Origin: Oncomelania hupensis
Taxonomy: Eukaryota; Mollusca; Gastropoda; Littorinimorpha; Pomatiopsidae
Reading direction: 5' to 3'
Length of the DNA: 64,000 bases
NCBI GenBank assembly: GCA_036898135.1
Contig: CM072515.1
Location: 16,277,830 to 16,341,829 of the forward strand
This document shows, in pieces, positions 34,680 through 45,692 of this stretch; positions within the stretch are counted from its first letter, which is position 1, and the number at the start of each line of letters is the position of its first letter. Made by a program: the position numbers and the translations under genes. Below the pieces are notes generated by a model. The model was given only the letters and a program-made list of their open reading frames with translations. It had not been told where the DNA came from and did no database searches.

Positions 34680-35712
34680 CCGCATTAAGTTACATTACAA
34701 CATATTAAGCAACAGTTCAACATGTTTTACTAAGTTACGTTTCACATCCAGGTAGCATTTTAACAAAGTCACAGTTTCACAAAATAAAGTTACTTTCCGA
34801 ATTTTGAGTTCGAGGTAACATTTCACAGTTATAAGTTACAGTTCTATCGTTATAAGTTACATTCCATGCTGAACTGTTACTTATAAGGTTTATAAGTTCC
34901 CGTGTGTGTGCACCAAAAAAAAAGGTTACCCCTTGAAAACTATTGGGTTTTTTTTTGCTCATAAAAATCAACGCACAGTCGGCATCACCTTATCTAAAAT
35001 CGAATGCACACATTTCATTTTAATAAATCAAATTAACTGCTGCTTCCATTGGTATTCGTTGTTGAAGGTTATGAAGTGCATAGATAAAGGATTAGACGTT
35101 TAAAGGGACATATAACACCAACATTGCTATCACATCAACAGAAGAGTTGTTCAGGTCACACTGTATCATTTCCCGTTAATGCTGTCGAACGTACCAACAC
35201 TTCAACAGTCGAAGTAAACAATACCAAGGGCTACAAAGGTATTATGACCACTTACATTCGCTTATTTTTCTTTAAAACGCGCTTTTACCTTGAAATTTGC
35301 ACACTGCAAATCATCCATGAGTTATATATGTATTGTAATATTTGTCGGCTCTCCCAGAGTACAACTGAATTGTACTATAAAACTATGAACTAATGGCTGT
35401 AAGGTTATTTATTAGCTGGTCAATGTCTTTTAACAAATTGTTTCATGTCAATTTAACAACATAGCATATTAGGTAGCCATATCACCATCAAGTAACATTT
35501 CACGTAATAGGTAGCCGTGGTGGTGAACTGCCATTCACAGGCAGGTAACCATTCACATTTAGGTCGCCTGTCGTAAAAATGGGTTCAAAATTAAGTAGCA
35601 GTTCACAAATATGGTTAAGTAGACATTCACATTATAGGTAGCCGTTCAAAATAGTAGGTAGCCAGTTCACAGTGATCGGCTACCTAAATGGTATTTAGGT
35701 CGCCAAACCTGT
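34680..35712. repeat. Array of degenerate GGTAGCC/AAGTTAC...TTCACA motifs
   Basis: More than fifteen dispersed copies of a motif shaped like AGGTAGCCATTCACA or AAGTTACATTTCACA occur (for example near 34725, 34750, 34812, 34838, 35468, 35508, 35546, 35595, 35617, 35637, 35657). A few inverted GGCTACCTAA copies occur near 35680 and, on the other side of the transposase, near 29308, 29472, 29882 and 30222. Candidate subterminal transposase-binding repeats. Confidence 0.6.
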
Positions 35713-36429
35713 GGAAATAAAGGTTCACCACCACCACCACCACCACCACCACACACGCACACACACACCCACACACACCAGAAGTTAAAAAGTTACCGGT
35801 ACAGTATTTAATGCAGACTGTCACTGGCCTGTGGCAGGACCAGTAATGACGTCACTTCTAACCTAGTTACAGTGTTCTAAACACACAACGGGAGTTGTGC
35901 TAAGTCTGTGTTTATTTCAGTTCAGTGCAGATCAACTGCAATTCCTGGATATTATTTTTATACGTACACAACAGGACCCAAGAAACAAAAACCTGAATTT
36001 CCAAGCAGTATATACATGTTTTTGATATTATGAACCAGACTGCCATGCAAGGAGAAACTGGGTCAGTACAGGGTTTTCTGATGATTAACTTTGCACAGAC
36101 TAAGTATGGTGGTTATACATATGAATCTCTTAAAAACTAGACGACTAAAATCTATTGCTCTAAAAGTAAATTACATAGAATCACGCTGGATCCAGCTGAT
36201 AATAAAAGGTCAAGCTACAAAGAGGTAAGTAATAAATGCTTCAACCTACAAATTTTCCTCCACATGTATAAGATGCAGGTTTATTATAGCTAAAATAAAC
36301 AAAACAAAACAAAACAATACTTTTAAAACCACTCCTACAGGCATACACTCATGCACACACATGAATACACACCACCACTACTGTTAATAACAACAATAAC
36401 AATAATCACAGTCTGATTATGACATATAA
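35713..36429. other. Unrecognised intronic sequence
   Basis: (ACC)n at about 35728-35751 and (CA)n to 35778, then no recognisable gene or repeat apart from a short (AAAAC)n at about 36298-36316. Confidence 0.4.
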
Positions 36430-37464
36430 CAGGGCCGGATCCAGGGGGGGAGGGGGGGTGTTACATGGGTTCCGGAACCCTCCCCCCCTGCAAAGTAAAA
36501 AAAAAAAAAAAAGAAGATTTTATTTAATGCAAAGAGTTTCAATTAAAAAAAATGTTTTAAAAACATTGCAGTTTTTAGTCACTTTTGGTCCAAGGTACAA
36601 AGAGTTATTTATAGACAATTCAACGGAAATCCATTTCAAGGGATCCGTTGAAACGTCCAAAGCGTTTTCCCTTTGAAACGACCAAATAACCCAACCCCTA
36701 AGCCTAAATTAGTAAATGCAGACATATTTTCCTGTTCTGGCCGCAAGCCTCTTCCAGCACCTTCATCTTGATACTGCCCTAATCCCCAAAAAACGACTTT
36801 TTAGAAATATTAATTAAGATGCTAAGTTGATAATTATGAACACAGCGTTCGTTGCCTGGTTTGGTGAAGTTAGCAAAATGGCAAATGCTTTGACAACTGA
36901 TGTTATTGTTCCTCGTCAAGCATCCCGACAGACTCTCCGTGACAACCAACCTGCGGCCACTCCAGAAGAATATTTCAAGATTAGCATTGCCATTCCTTTC
37001 TTGGAACACCTGTCAACCGAATTGGACTCGAGGTTCAAAAATGCTGACCTAGCAGTTGATGGTCTCTGTCTGGTGCCAAGCACTTTAATAGACAAGCAGG
37101 ATGGTTTCATGCAGGTTCCAGAAGGTGGTGAAGACACTGGCAATGTTGTGGGAGTCTGGCCTACCAGATAACGCTACCCTTGATGCAGAATACCAACGGT
37201 GGGTTTGCAAATGGCGAAGTGCTGCTGAGAATGCGACAGCTATCATCCCATCCATGGCATCAGAAGCACTGAAACATTGTGACAGGGATTTTTATCCCAA
37301 CCTGTTCATCATGCTAAAGAACCTTTGCACCCTGCCTGTCACTACTGCCGAGTGTGAGCGTTCAAACAGTCAGTTGCGCAACCTGAAAAACTACCTGCGC
37401 TCCACAATGGGGCAACAGAGGCTCAATGGACTTGCTTTACTGAAAGTGCACAGGGATGTTGATA

Positions 37465-37750
37465 AAAAGGTAAAGGTAAAGGTAGTCCCATAGCCTTGTG
37501 GCCGTAGGGGAGCGTGATGTTGGAGATCACACTTATCTTGATTTAATGATGATGAACTCTCTCCCTCGCTGCTTTACCTTTCCCCACCTCAAGAGAGTAG
37601 ATTTGTACTCACAGTTGAGTCAACTGGGGGCGTTGTTGTTTGTCGCTTCACACCTTAGCGGTCACCCATCCAAGTGCTAACCGCACCGGACGGTGCTTCA
37701 CTTTCGACACAGTAGCGAGTGCTCCAACCACTGCACTATCCGACACCCCA
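37465..37750 (-). repeat. tRNA/5S-like SINE, copy 1 (in the hAT transposase)
   Basis: On the minus strand the head reads GGATAGTGCAGTGGTTGGAG (box A-like), followed by GGTTAGCACTTGGATGGGTG and ACCGC, closely resembling the internal control region of 5S rRNA. The tail is (TTTACC)n at 37465-37483. It is flanked by the exact 13-bp duplication AGGGATGTTGATA (37452-37464 and 37751-37763), and the hAT coding frame resumes after it. Confidence 0.85.
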
Positions 37751-37935
37751 AGGGATGTTGATATTGACTTCAAAGAGGCAGTGAACTGTTTTGCAGGGAG
37801 ATACAATTCACCAATGGTACTAATGCCGAGGAACCTAGTGCAGCAAGACTGAAAATGAAAGCAGGGCTGTGATGTTCATAAACTACAAGGTAAAGCTTTA
37901 TACCGTTACCGATCGACAAAAAGTAGTGAATAATA

Positions 37936-38230
37936 AAAAAAAAGGTAAAGGTAGTCCCATAGCCTTGTGGCCGTAGGGGAGCGTGATGTTGGAGATCACA
38001 CTTATCTTGGGCCAGCGTAATGAGGGTGATGCCCAACTCTCTCCCTCGCTGCTTTACCTTCCCCACCCTCAAGAGAGTAGGTACTCAATCACAGTTGAGT
38101 CAACTGGGGGCGTTGTTGTTTGTCGCTTCACACCTTAGCGGTCACCCATCCAAGTGCTAACCGCACCGGACGGTGCTTCACTTTCGACACAGTAGCGAGT
38201 GCTCCAACCACTGCACTATCCGACACCCCA
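37936..38230 (-). repeat. tRNA/5S-like SINE, copy 2
   Basis: Same family and orientation as the copy at 37465-37750, nearly identical over most of its length with small differences near 38010-38090. It is flanked by AATAATA-like repeats (37929-37935 and 38230-38236). It is inserted in the same hAT element. Confidence 0.85.
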
Positions 38231-38814
38231 ATAATAATAGTATACAAAACATCTCTGCTGATAAATAAATGTTTGTGTGTGTGTTGTTGTTTTTTTAAGG
38301 GAGGGGCAGAGGATTATTTTTGTACCCTAGAGTTTGTCAGTTCAATTGTTAAAAAAGCTCAAAGTCCCAGACTATCACAATGGCTTTTTCAAGGTTCAGA
38401 TTGCACCAGATTGCACCATTTTGCATCCTTGAAAAAAAAAATTCCCGGGGGGGCATGCCCCCGGACCCCCCTAGAAGGCTCGGCGCTTCGCGCCTTCGCT
38501 GAATCTGTAACCCCCCCCCCCCCACCCTTCGACTTTTTCCATGCCCGGCCCTGTATAAAACGATATTGCATCCAATCTAACAATCATTATCACAGTTCTT
38601 GATGGTTAAGACTCAGTCCAAGATGATGATGGTGATGGTGATGGTATGTAAATACATGTTCACATTGACAGCAGTGATGGGAATGACAACAATAGGAAAA
38701 TGTAATCATAGCACATTGCACAGGCTGTTTTTAATTATTTGCAAAGAACCAATTTATGTACTAATAATGTTGAGATAGCCAATAATGGCAATTACTACTA
38801 GTGTTGTTGTTGCT

Positions 38815-38819
38815 GTTGT

Positions 38820-38883
<64 letters not shown>

Positions 38884-38917
38884 GATGACGAGGATGAAGA
38901 TGATGAGGATGAAGATG
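38815..38917. repeat. (GAT)n microsatellite
   Basis: About 60 bases of pure GAT/ATG units followed by GAAGAT and GAGGAT variants, immediately before the mariner element. Confidence 0.95.
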
Positions 38918-38931
38918 AGACTATATATATA

Positions 38932-39428
38932 TGAGGGTGGTCCAATAAGTACTTAGCCTACAAAACAAAAAACGAAAATTTTGAAAAAGTGGCGATTTAT
39001 TTTTCAATATAATCTCCTTTTAGTTCGATAAACTTGACCCAGCGATGCTCCAACTTCTTTAACCCGTCTGAAAAATACGTTTTCTCGAGGTCTGCAAAGT
39101 AGGCCTCCGTGGCGGCCATGACCTCCTCATTCGACTCAAATTTCTGCCCGGCGAGTGACTTTTTTCAAGTTTGGAAACTGGAGAATACGGTAGATGGGGC
39201 AGCAGTTCGTAGCCCAAGAATCGAATCACCGACCAATATTGCTCTTTTTCCATTTTTCTAAAATCCGTGGACACGCCCGCTTCCACACGCGGTCCAAATA
39301 AAACGAGTCCGATCCGGCTGAAATTTCGACAGTAGCCGTCTACGAGAATGTACTACACGATAGTAAATTGCTCTTGCGATACTGGCGCCATCGGGGGGTG
39401 AGGCTAAGTACTTATCGGACTGCTCTCG
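38932..39428 (-). mobile_element. Internally deleted mariner element (497 bp)
   Basis: Inverted termini of about 28 bp (TGAGGGTGGTCCAATAAGTA and, from the other end, CGAGAGCAGTCCGATAAGTA) are flanked by TA at 38930-38931 and 39429-39430, within a TATATA context. The minus strand joins a transposase N-terminus (FRKMEKEQYWSVIRFL) to its C-terminus (ELLPHLPYSP, KKLEHRWVKFIELKGDYIEK). The catalytic domain between them is deleted. Mariner superfamily; non-autonomous. Confidence 0.88.
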
Positions 39429-39465
39429 TATATATATATATATATATTAGAAATTGAGATTATAG

Positions 39466-42400
39466 TATGGCTCCTTCACCAGGATCCCTGACAGATCTGA
39501 TCACGGCAGATCCGCCATCGACTTGAGTCTTGCATCTCCTAACCTTGTCTCAGGGCTCAGCTGGTCGGTTACTTGTGAACCGGCCTTTTCTGACCACCTC
39601 CCAATTATCATCCAGTTTGACGGATCTCCTATTACTCCTGACCCCCGTCCTGCACGCGTTCGATGGGACCGTGTTGACTGGGATTTGTATGCTTCTCAGT
39701 TAGATAACTTTACTCTGGCCAGCGACCTTTCTGCTGACCAAGCGGAATCTTCCCTGCCTAATGCCATGCTTTCCTCTCTTGCCTCGTCGGCGCCTACCTC
39801 CTCTGGCAGACCCTCTGGCGTCCACAGGCCGTGGTGGTCGGAGGCCTGTCGTGAGGCTGTGCTTGCTAAACGTAGGGCTTTTAAAAAATATAAACAACTA
39901 AACAACCAAGAGACACATGCTCACATGCGCGTCACCAAACTGGCGGCTAAAAGGACCATAGCTATGGCCAAAAAAGAACACGCCCTCTCTAAGCTGACCT
40001 CCACCCTCCCTATCGGTACCATCTGGGAAAATGTCAAAAAATTACGTGAAATTTACCGACCTATGGACCCTGTTATATCAGACGGAACACGGACTTTTAC
40101 CACTGCCGAGGATAAGGCGGAAGCCTTCCTCTCCCAATTTCTCGCTGCCGGTGATGGATCCTGTCTGTCGCCCGAGGAGAGACAACGGCGATCCGCCTTT
40201 GAAGCTACGTTTCCGCTGGAGCCCCCCTTGGGTCCTCTTGACCGTCCCTTTACCATTGTTGAACTAGCCCGAGCTATCAGGGCCTCGTCTGTCAAGAAAA
40301 ATGCCGGCCCAGACGGCGTTCACATGCTCATGCTATCTAAGGCACCGGCCTCTTTCAAACTAACTCTACTTTCCCACTTCAATAAATGTTACGCATCCGG
40401 AACCTTGCCAGAGTCTTGGCGCGAGGAAACGGTTGTCCCTGTACCCAAGCAGGGCGAACCTAGAAGCCACATTAACAGCTACAGGCCTATATCTCTGACG
40501 TCTGCTACATGCAAAAATTACCAACGCATGGTCAAGGCTCGTCTGGAATTTTTCTGTTCTCACAACAACATTATTCTCACCCTCCAGGCTGGTTTTCGAC
40601 GCGGCCGGAACATTGCCGATCATCTGGTGCGCATTAATGAACATATTATAAAAGCCTTACAGCGACGCAGGTCCGTCCTTGCATGCTTCTTCGACATATC
40701 GAAAGCTTTTGATTCGATATGGCATGCGGGACTCCTTAATCGTCTTCGCACTTTGGGTGTCGATGCACCCACCAGGGCTTTTGTGGCTGAATTTCTACGT
40801 GACCGTAGATTTCGAGTCCGTTGGAATAATACCTTCTCCAGTTTTGGTACATTTACCATGGGAGTCCCGCAAGGCTCAGTTATCGCCCCACTCCTTTTTA
40901 CAATAGCCCTCTCTGGAGTTGGTTTGCACTTGCCACATGCATCTGTTCTCACGATGTATGCTGACGATATTGCCCTTTGGCGTACTTCCAGCAGTCGCTC
41001 AGTGCAACCTCAACGCCGTTTCTTTTGTAGAGACCTCAATGCTTTCCAGACTGATGTCAACTCCATCTATGTCGACTTGAAGGAGATAGGCTGTGCTTTG
41101 GCCCCAACCAAGACTGTTTTCATTCCTTTTCACTCTCATTGGGACCCTAGCTTTAACTCTCTTACTATAGAAGTTGCCGGTACCCCAGTCGGGGCCTCTA
41201 AGCGCGTCAGATACTTAGGCTTCATCCTACAGCAGAACGGAAACTACGGTGCTCATGTGGAACGAAATTATTCCAGTGCTGCCAGAGCCATCTCCATTAT
41301 AAAGACTGTCAAACGGCTCCCCTGGGGCTCTGACCCAAAAACCCTAGTGACTCTGGTTGTCTCACTTGTCAGGTCCCGTCTCTCATTGGGAGCGGAACTG
41401 ATGTACGACTTGCCAGAGCGTCTAATCTCAAAACTAGAAGGACTCGAAGGCAGAGCACTCCGGGTCGCTCTCTCTATTTCTAACGCAACTCCCCTTCTTC
41501 TAGTTTATCGACTGGCCGGGCTTATGCCTCTTAGGTACCACTTCTCACAGCTATGTGCCTCCTACATCATTAGAGCTGGACGGGTAGACAATTCTACCTC
41601 GGCCGAGCTTAGCCCACAGTTCATGTGGCCTATCACCCGCTGCCCTAAAATCGGCATTGCCGAGTCTGTCTCAAGAGCTTTGGGTAACTCCTTTCCTCAT
41701 ATAACCCGTGTGGAGCCAGTTCCTCCTCCTCGCCCTCCTTGGGAACCTCTCCCCTCTGTTACCATGGCCGGCAACGGCCTCCTTACCCGCACTCGTGACC
41801 TATCTCTACTTACTGTAAGATCTCGAGAACTTATTGACTCCTTCTCCGATACAGTTTGCATCTTTACTGACGGCTCCGTACTCGACGACGGGGCAGCTGG
41901 TTACGGCATCTATGTCGATGGTGGCATCACCAACTCTGGAGGCCTCCATCCTGGTTCATCTACCCTTACATGCGAACTATTCGCTATCAGGGAGGCCCTT
42001 CGGGGCATACTGGTTAGCGAGACACCTCGCATCAGTCGCACACCGATATCTATACTGACTGTCTCCTTGGGGTCACTCCAGTGCATCGGTGGAGGACATT
42101 GTCAGTCTCGCCCAGTCATTCTCCACTCCATCCTGGATGCCATCTATAATCTTTCCGAGTGTGGTACCCCTGTGCATTTCTATTGGGTTCCCTCTCATGT
42201 TGGTCTCGTGGGCAATGAGAAAGCCGACCTTGCGGCTGCCCATGCCTCTGCCGGTCTTGCCAACTCGTCTTCTCTTATCCCCCCTTCTTCTTCTGAAGTA
42301 CATGCTCGGGCAGTACGAAAGCTCCTTGACAGCTGGGATACCCACTACACTTCCTGGTGCGATGACAGGTGGAAGCTTGCCCTCCTCAAAAGACATCATC

Positions 42401-42708
42401 CTGTTCCCCTGTGCCTCACGTGCCCTCCTCACCTGAAAAATCTCGCTCTCAGGATATGCTCATGGCGCACAATCGCTTCTTATGACATCAGGTACTGTAT
42501 CTGCGGAGACACTATTGACTTTGAGCATTGCATCTTCTTATGTCCCTTGCTTGCAGACGAATTTTCTGGTGTCAGGGCCGCGTGTCACATGGCGGGTATA
42601 GGTGCTTCTCTACCTGACATGGTGACCTACTCTCTTTCTACCGACACTGGTCTTCTTGTCAAGCCCGCCAAGTGTGTATATAGTTCATGTCTTGCGGCTT
42701 ACCTCTAA
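39466..42708 (+). CDS. 5'-truncated LINE ORF2: endonuclease end, RT, RNase H
   Basis: The frame is open from 39466 to the stop at 42706-42708 (1,081 codons) with no internal stop. Domains: end of the endonuclease (AIDLSLASPNLV, SDHLPIIIQF); RT (RPISLTSATCK, FDISKAFDSIWH, GVPQGSVIAPLLF, catalytic MYADD at about 40954-40968); RNase H (IFTDGSVLDDGAAGYG, CELFAIREAL, WVPSHVGLVGNEKADLA); and a C-terminal Cys/His motif (RYCICG ... EHCIFLCP). RNase H placement and the C-terminal zinc motif suggest the I/Jockey superfamily. There is no start codon at the truncated 5' end. The third RNase H acid is changed to Val at 42061-42063. It lies in the MTARC intron. Confidence 0.92.
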   Translation, partial: YGSFTRIPDRSDHGRSAIDLSLASPNLVSGLSWSVTCEPAFSDHLPIIIQFDGSPITPDPRPARVRWDRVDWDLYASQLDNFTLASDLSADQAESSLPNAMLSSLASSAPTSSGRPSGVHRPWWSEACREAVLAKRRAFKKYKQLNNQETHAHMRVTKLAAKRTIAMAKKEHALSKLTSTLPIGTIWENVKKLREIYRPMDPVISDGTRTFTTAEDKAEAFLSQFLAAGDGSCLSPEERQRRSAFEATFPLEPPLGPLDRPFTIVELARAIRASSVKKNAGPDGVHMLMLSKAPASFKLTLLSHFNKCYASGTLPESWREETVVPVPKQGEPRSHINSYRPISLTSATCKNYQRMVKARLEFFCSHNNIILTLQAGFRRGRNIADHLVRINEHIIKALQRRRSVLACFFDISKAFDSIWHAGLLNRLRTLGVDAPTRAFVAEFLRDRRFRVRWNNTFSSFGTFTMGVPQGSVIAPLLFTIALSGVGLHLPHASVLTMYADDIALWRTSSSRSVQPQRRFFCRDLNAFQTDVNSIYVDLKEIGCALAPTKTVFIPFHSHWDPSFNSLTIEVAGTPVGASKRVRYLGFILQQNGNYGAHVERNYSSAARAISIIKTVKRLPWGSDPKTLVTLVVSLVRSRLSLGAELMYDLPERLISKLEGLEGRALRVALSISNATPLLLVYRLAGLMPLRYHFSQLCASYIIRAGRVDNSTSAELSPQFMWPITRCPKIGIAESVSRALGNSFPHITRVEPVPPPRPPWEPLPSVTMAGNGLLTRTRDLSLLTVRSRELIDSFSDTVCIFTDGSVLDDGAAGYGIYVDGGITNSGGLHPGSSTLTCELFAIREALRGILVSETPRISRTPISILTVSLGSLQCIGGGHCQSRPVILHSILDAIYNLSECGTPVHFYWVPSHVGLVGNEKADLAAAHASAGLANSSSLIPPSSSEVHARAVRKLLDSWDTHYTSWCDDRWKLALLKRHHPVPLCLTCPPHLKNLALRICSWRTIASYDIRYCICGDTIDFEHCIFLCPLLADEFSGVRAACHMAGIGASLPDMVTYSLSTDTGLLVKPAKCVYSSCLAAYL

Positions 42709-43237
42709 AAAACTTACCCTTCCCATTTAGAGACGTGCTCATAAGTTTGTTACATCTTACCGTACTCACAGTTCTCTGGGATCCACTCGGAACCCAGGTG
42801 TGTTATCCCCATTGTGACACAGTGTATACTGTCCCACCTCAGTTGAGCCTCTGTCTCAAGAGTGCTGGTTGACTTTTACGACGTCGTACACCATTGGTAC
42901 CGGGCCAAATGCTCTCATGCATAACTTTATCACCAATTATCGCATAGCCCAGTCGACCTGGCTTCCTGGCATGCGTTCCCATAGACTGACTTTCATACCA
43001 CTTACGTATACCTTCAGTAGACTTCTTGTCCTGGGTTTACGGTAAATTACAGTTCACGGATGACCCCTATCACTACATAGCGCATACCCCAGTAGACTTA
43101 GCTTCCTGGGCGCGCGTTCCCATTGACTGACTCTCATACTTCCTTCTTATGTCGTATAACACAAATCAGCGTACATCTCAGTTGACCTGGTGTCCTGGTG
43201 TAATAGAGTGACTGTTTATGATAAATTTTGTTGTGCA

Positions 43238-45558
43238 AACCGGAGAAGAAGACTCACTGGCACAAGCACGTGGCATCGCTGGTCCATGCGTACAACTGCA
43301 CCAGGCATGACAGCACCGGCTTTTCCCCGTACTACCTGATGTTCGGACGCCAGCCACGCCTGCCAGTTGATCTCGTATTTGGCCTGAATCGAACACCCGA
43401 TTCCGGGGACCAGACTGTTTATGCTCAGGAACTGAAGAAAAGATTGCAAGCGGCGTACAGAATCGCCACGAAAGCAGCCGACGATGCACGCCAAAGACAG
43501 AAGACTTCCTACGACCTGAGAACTAGAGGTGCAGTTCTTCAGGACGGTGACCGAGTGCTTGTCCGCATCCTGGCCTTTGACGGCAAGCACAAACTCGCCG
43601 ATCGTTGGCAAGAAGAGGTTTACATCGCCGAGTTCTCTGTCATTGACTGGAGGAGAGCACAGAACAGCGATCCCGTCCTAGGCATGTGGATGACCTTCGT
43701 ACGCAACAAGAGACGTCCACGCAGCCACGACTTTCCAAGTACCCCAGAACACTTCGCCATGTGCAAGAATTTTGACAGTTTCCGCTTTCAGCGAGGTGTT
43801 CTCTACAAGGAAGTCACCGAAGACGGCGAGAAAACGACGCAGCTTGTCCTCCCTTCAGCCTTTGTCAAGCGCGCCCTCCAAGGTCTCCATGATGACGTGG
43901 GACATCCTGGTCGAGACAGAACCATGGCGCTGGTCAGAGAACGCTTCTGGTGGCCTGGTATGGCGAAGCAAGTGGAGACCTGGTGCAAGCAGTGCCATCG
44001 TTGCTTGAGAAGGAAGCCAGCCACGAACACAGCGCCGCTTGTCAGCATCACCACCACGCAGCCGTTGGAGTTGGTCTGCATGGATTACCTGACAGTGGAG
44101 ACTTCGTCCGGCGGATTCCAGCACATGCTTGTGATCACCGACCACTTCACACGCTACGCACAAGCGATTCCTACCAGGAACCAGACAGCCCGAGCTACAG
44201 CTGAAGCTCTCTTCAACAACTTCGTTGTCCACTACGGATTTCCGAAGAGGCTTCACTCGGACCAAGGTGCGAACTTTGAAAGCAAAGTTATCCAGGAGCT
44301 TTGCAGTGTCGCCAGCATAGAGAAGTCCCGCACCACTCCCTACCATCCCATGGGCAACGGAATGACAGAACGGTTCAACCGCACGCTGTTGTCCATGCTT
44401 GGGACCCTGGAACCGGAGAAGAAGACTCACTGGCACAAGCACGTGGCATCGCTGGTCCATGCGTACAACTGCACCAGGCATGACAGCACCGGCTTTTCCC
44501 CGTACTACCTGATGTTCGGACGCCAGCCACGCCTGCCAGTTGATCTCGTATTTGGCCTGAATCGAACACCCGATTCCGGGGACCAGACTGTTTATGCTCA
44601 GGAACTGAAGAAAAGATTGCAAGCGGCGTACAGAATCGCCACGAAAGCAGCCGACGATGCACGCCAAAGACAGAAGACTTCCTACGACCTGAGAACTAGA
44701 GGTGCAGTTCTTCAGGACGGTGACCGAGTGCTTGTCCGCATCCTGGCCTTTGACGGCAAGCACAAACTCGCCGATCGTTGGCAAGAAGAGGTTTACATCG
44801 TCGAGAAGCAACCCAACCCAGACATCCCTGTGTATGTTGTGGCACAGGAGAGTGACAGGAAGACCAGAAAGACACTCCACCGGAACCATCTTCTGCCCAT
44901 TGGAAGTGTTCCTACAGAGAGTCGAGATCTGCCTGTCGACTCCGTAGCAGAGCCAGACCAACAGAGAAGACCACCACCTGTACCCCCGAGGAAGAAGAAA
45001 CAGTTGGAGGAAGTTGTACGAACTCCCTCCAGAGAAGACCCAGTTCCAGCGGCAAACTGCAGTGACGATGATGAAGAAGTGCTGCAGATTGGCATCATCG
45101 ACGAGACCGCTGCTGGACCTAGAGTTGAGGAGGCGCAAACGGTGACACTCACCGTAGAAGTTGAAGGGGCCCAGCAGTCGGAGGAAGACGCAGACTTGCA
45201 GACACAGGATGACGATCCAGCGGTGTCTGTGGCTGCCAGTGACATGGAACCCGATGGTGACGACCGTCAACCCTTGGATAGTGATGGGGAGGGGAACCAT
45301 GACACTGAAGAAGAACGTGAAGTCGTTCAAGAACAACAAGAACGACAGGAGCCAAGAAGATCTGGCCGAGACCGACGTCAACCCGATCGGCTGATGTATG
45401 GGCAGTTTGCCATGACCGACCAAACCCGTGGGTCACTTGAGCGCAGTGACTTAGAACAAAGACTTGCCTTGTTGGCACAACTGGTCACTAGTGGAACTAT
45501 GTCGATGAATCCCAACAGTTTATTGGCAAAAGCTGTGGAATCCGTTATTCCTCGCTAA
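43238..45558 (+). CDS. Gypsy integrase polyprotein fragment with an internal duplication
   Basis: An open frame (no ATG at its 5' end) begins with a 391-bp segment (43238-43628) identical in translation to 44411-44801. It then enters the pol C-terminal half: zinc-binding HHCC region (GHPGRDRTMALVRERFWWPG, WCKQCHRCLRRK), the integrase DDE residues (MDYLTVE, LHSDQGANF, NGMTERFNRTL), and post-integrase HKLADRWQEEVYIV, then a long acidic C-terminus ending SVIPR. Integrase core residues look intact, but the polyprotein lacks protease and RT, so it is not autonomous. Confidence 0.85.
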
Positions 45559-45692
45559 GCTCTTGTACATAACACCAGACATTGTCATTTGAATTTTGTA
45601 AACATTTTTTTTGCATAAAATATGTCATTTTTCTCTCCTAAAGTATTTCTGAATTAAATGTTGAGGACAACATTTTTGCAAGGAGGGGTGTA

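Larger units (their letters stand above)
36430..38553 (+). mobile_element. hAT transposon (P52rIPK-like transposase) remnant
   Basis: The termini are CAGGGCCGG at 36430 and its complement CCGGCCCTG ending at 38553; both ends run into G- or C-rich homopolymers. The transposase is in two frames: 36839-37171 (EEYFKISIAIPFLEHLSTEL, SRFKNADLAVDGLC) and, after a shift near 37125, to about 37493, continuing after a SINE at 37764-37850. The C-terminal dimerisation block is LCTLPVTTAECERSNSQLRN then LRSTMGQQRLNGLALL. This is the hAT lineage also seen in domesticated 52-kDa repressor-like (THAP12) proteins. N-terminal parts are missing. The flanks TATAA and TATAAAAC do not form an exact 8-bp duplication. 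Confidence 0.8.

Noticed and set aside
43855..45423. 522-codon minus-strand ORF
   Set aside because: An antisense shadow of the gypsy integrase polyprotein; the plus strand has all catalytic motifs.
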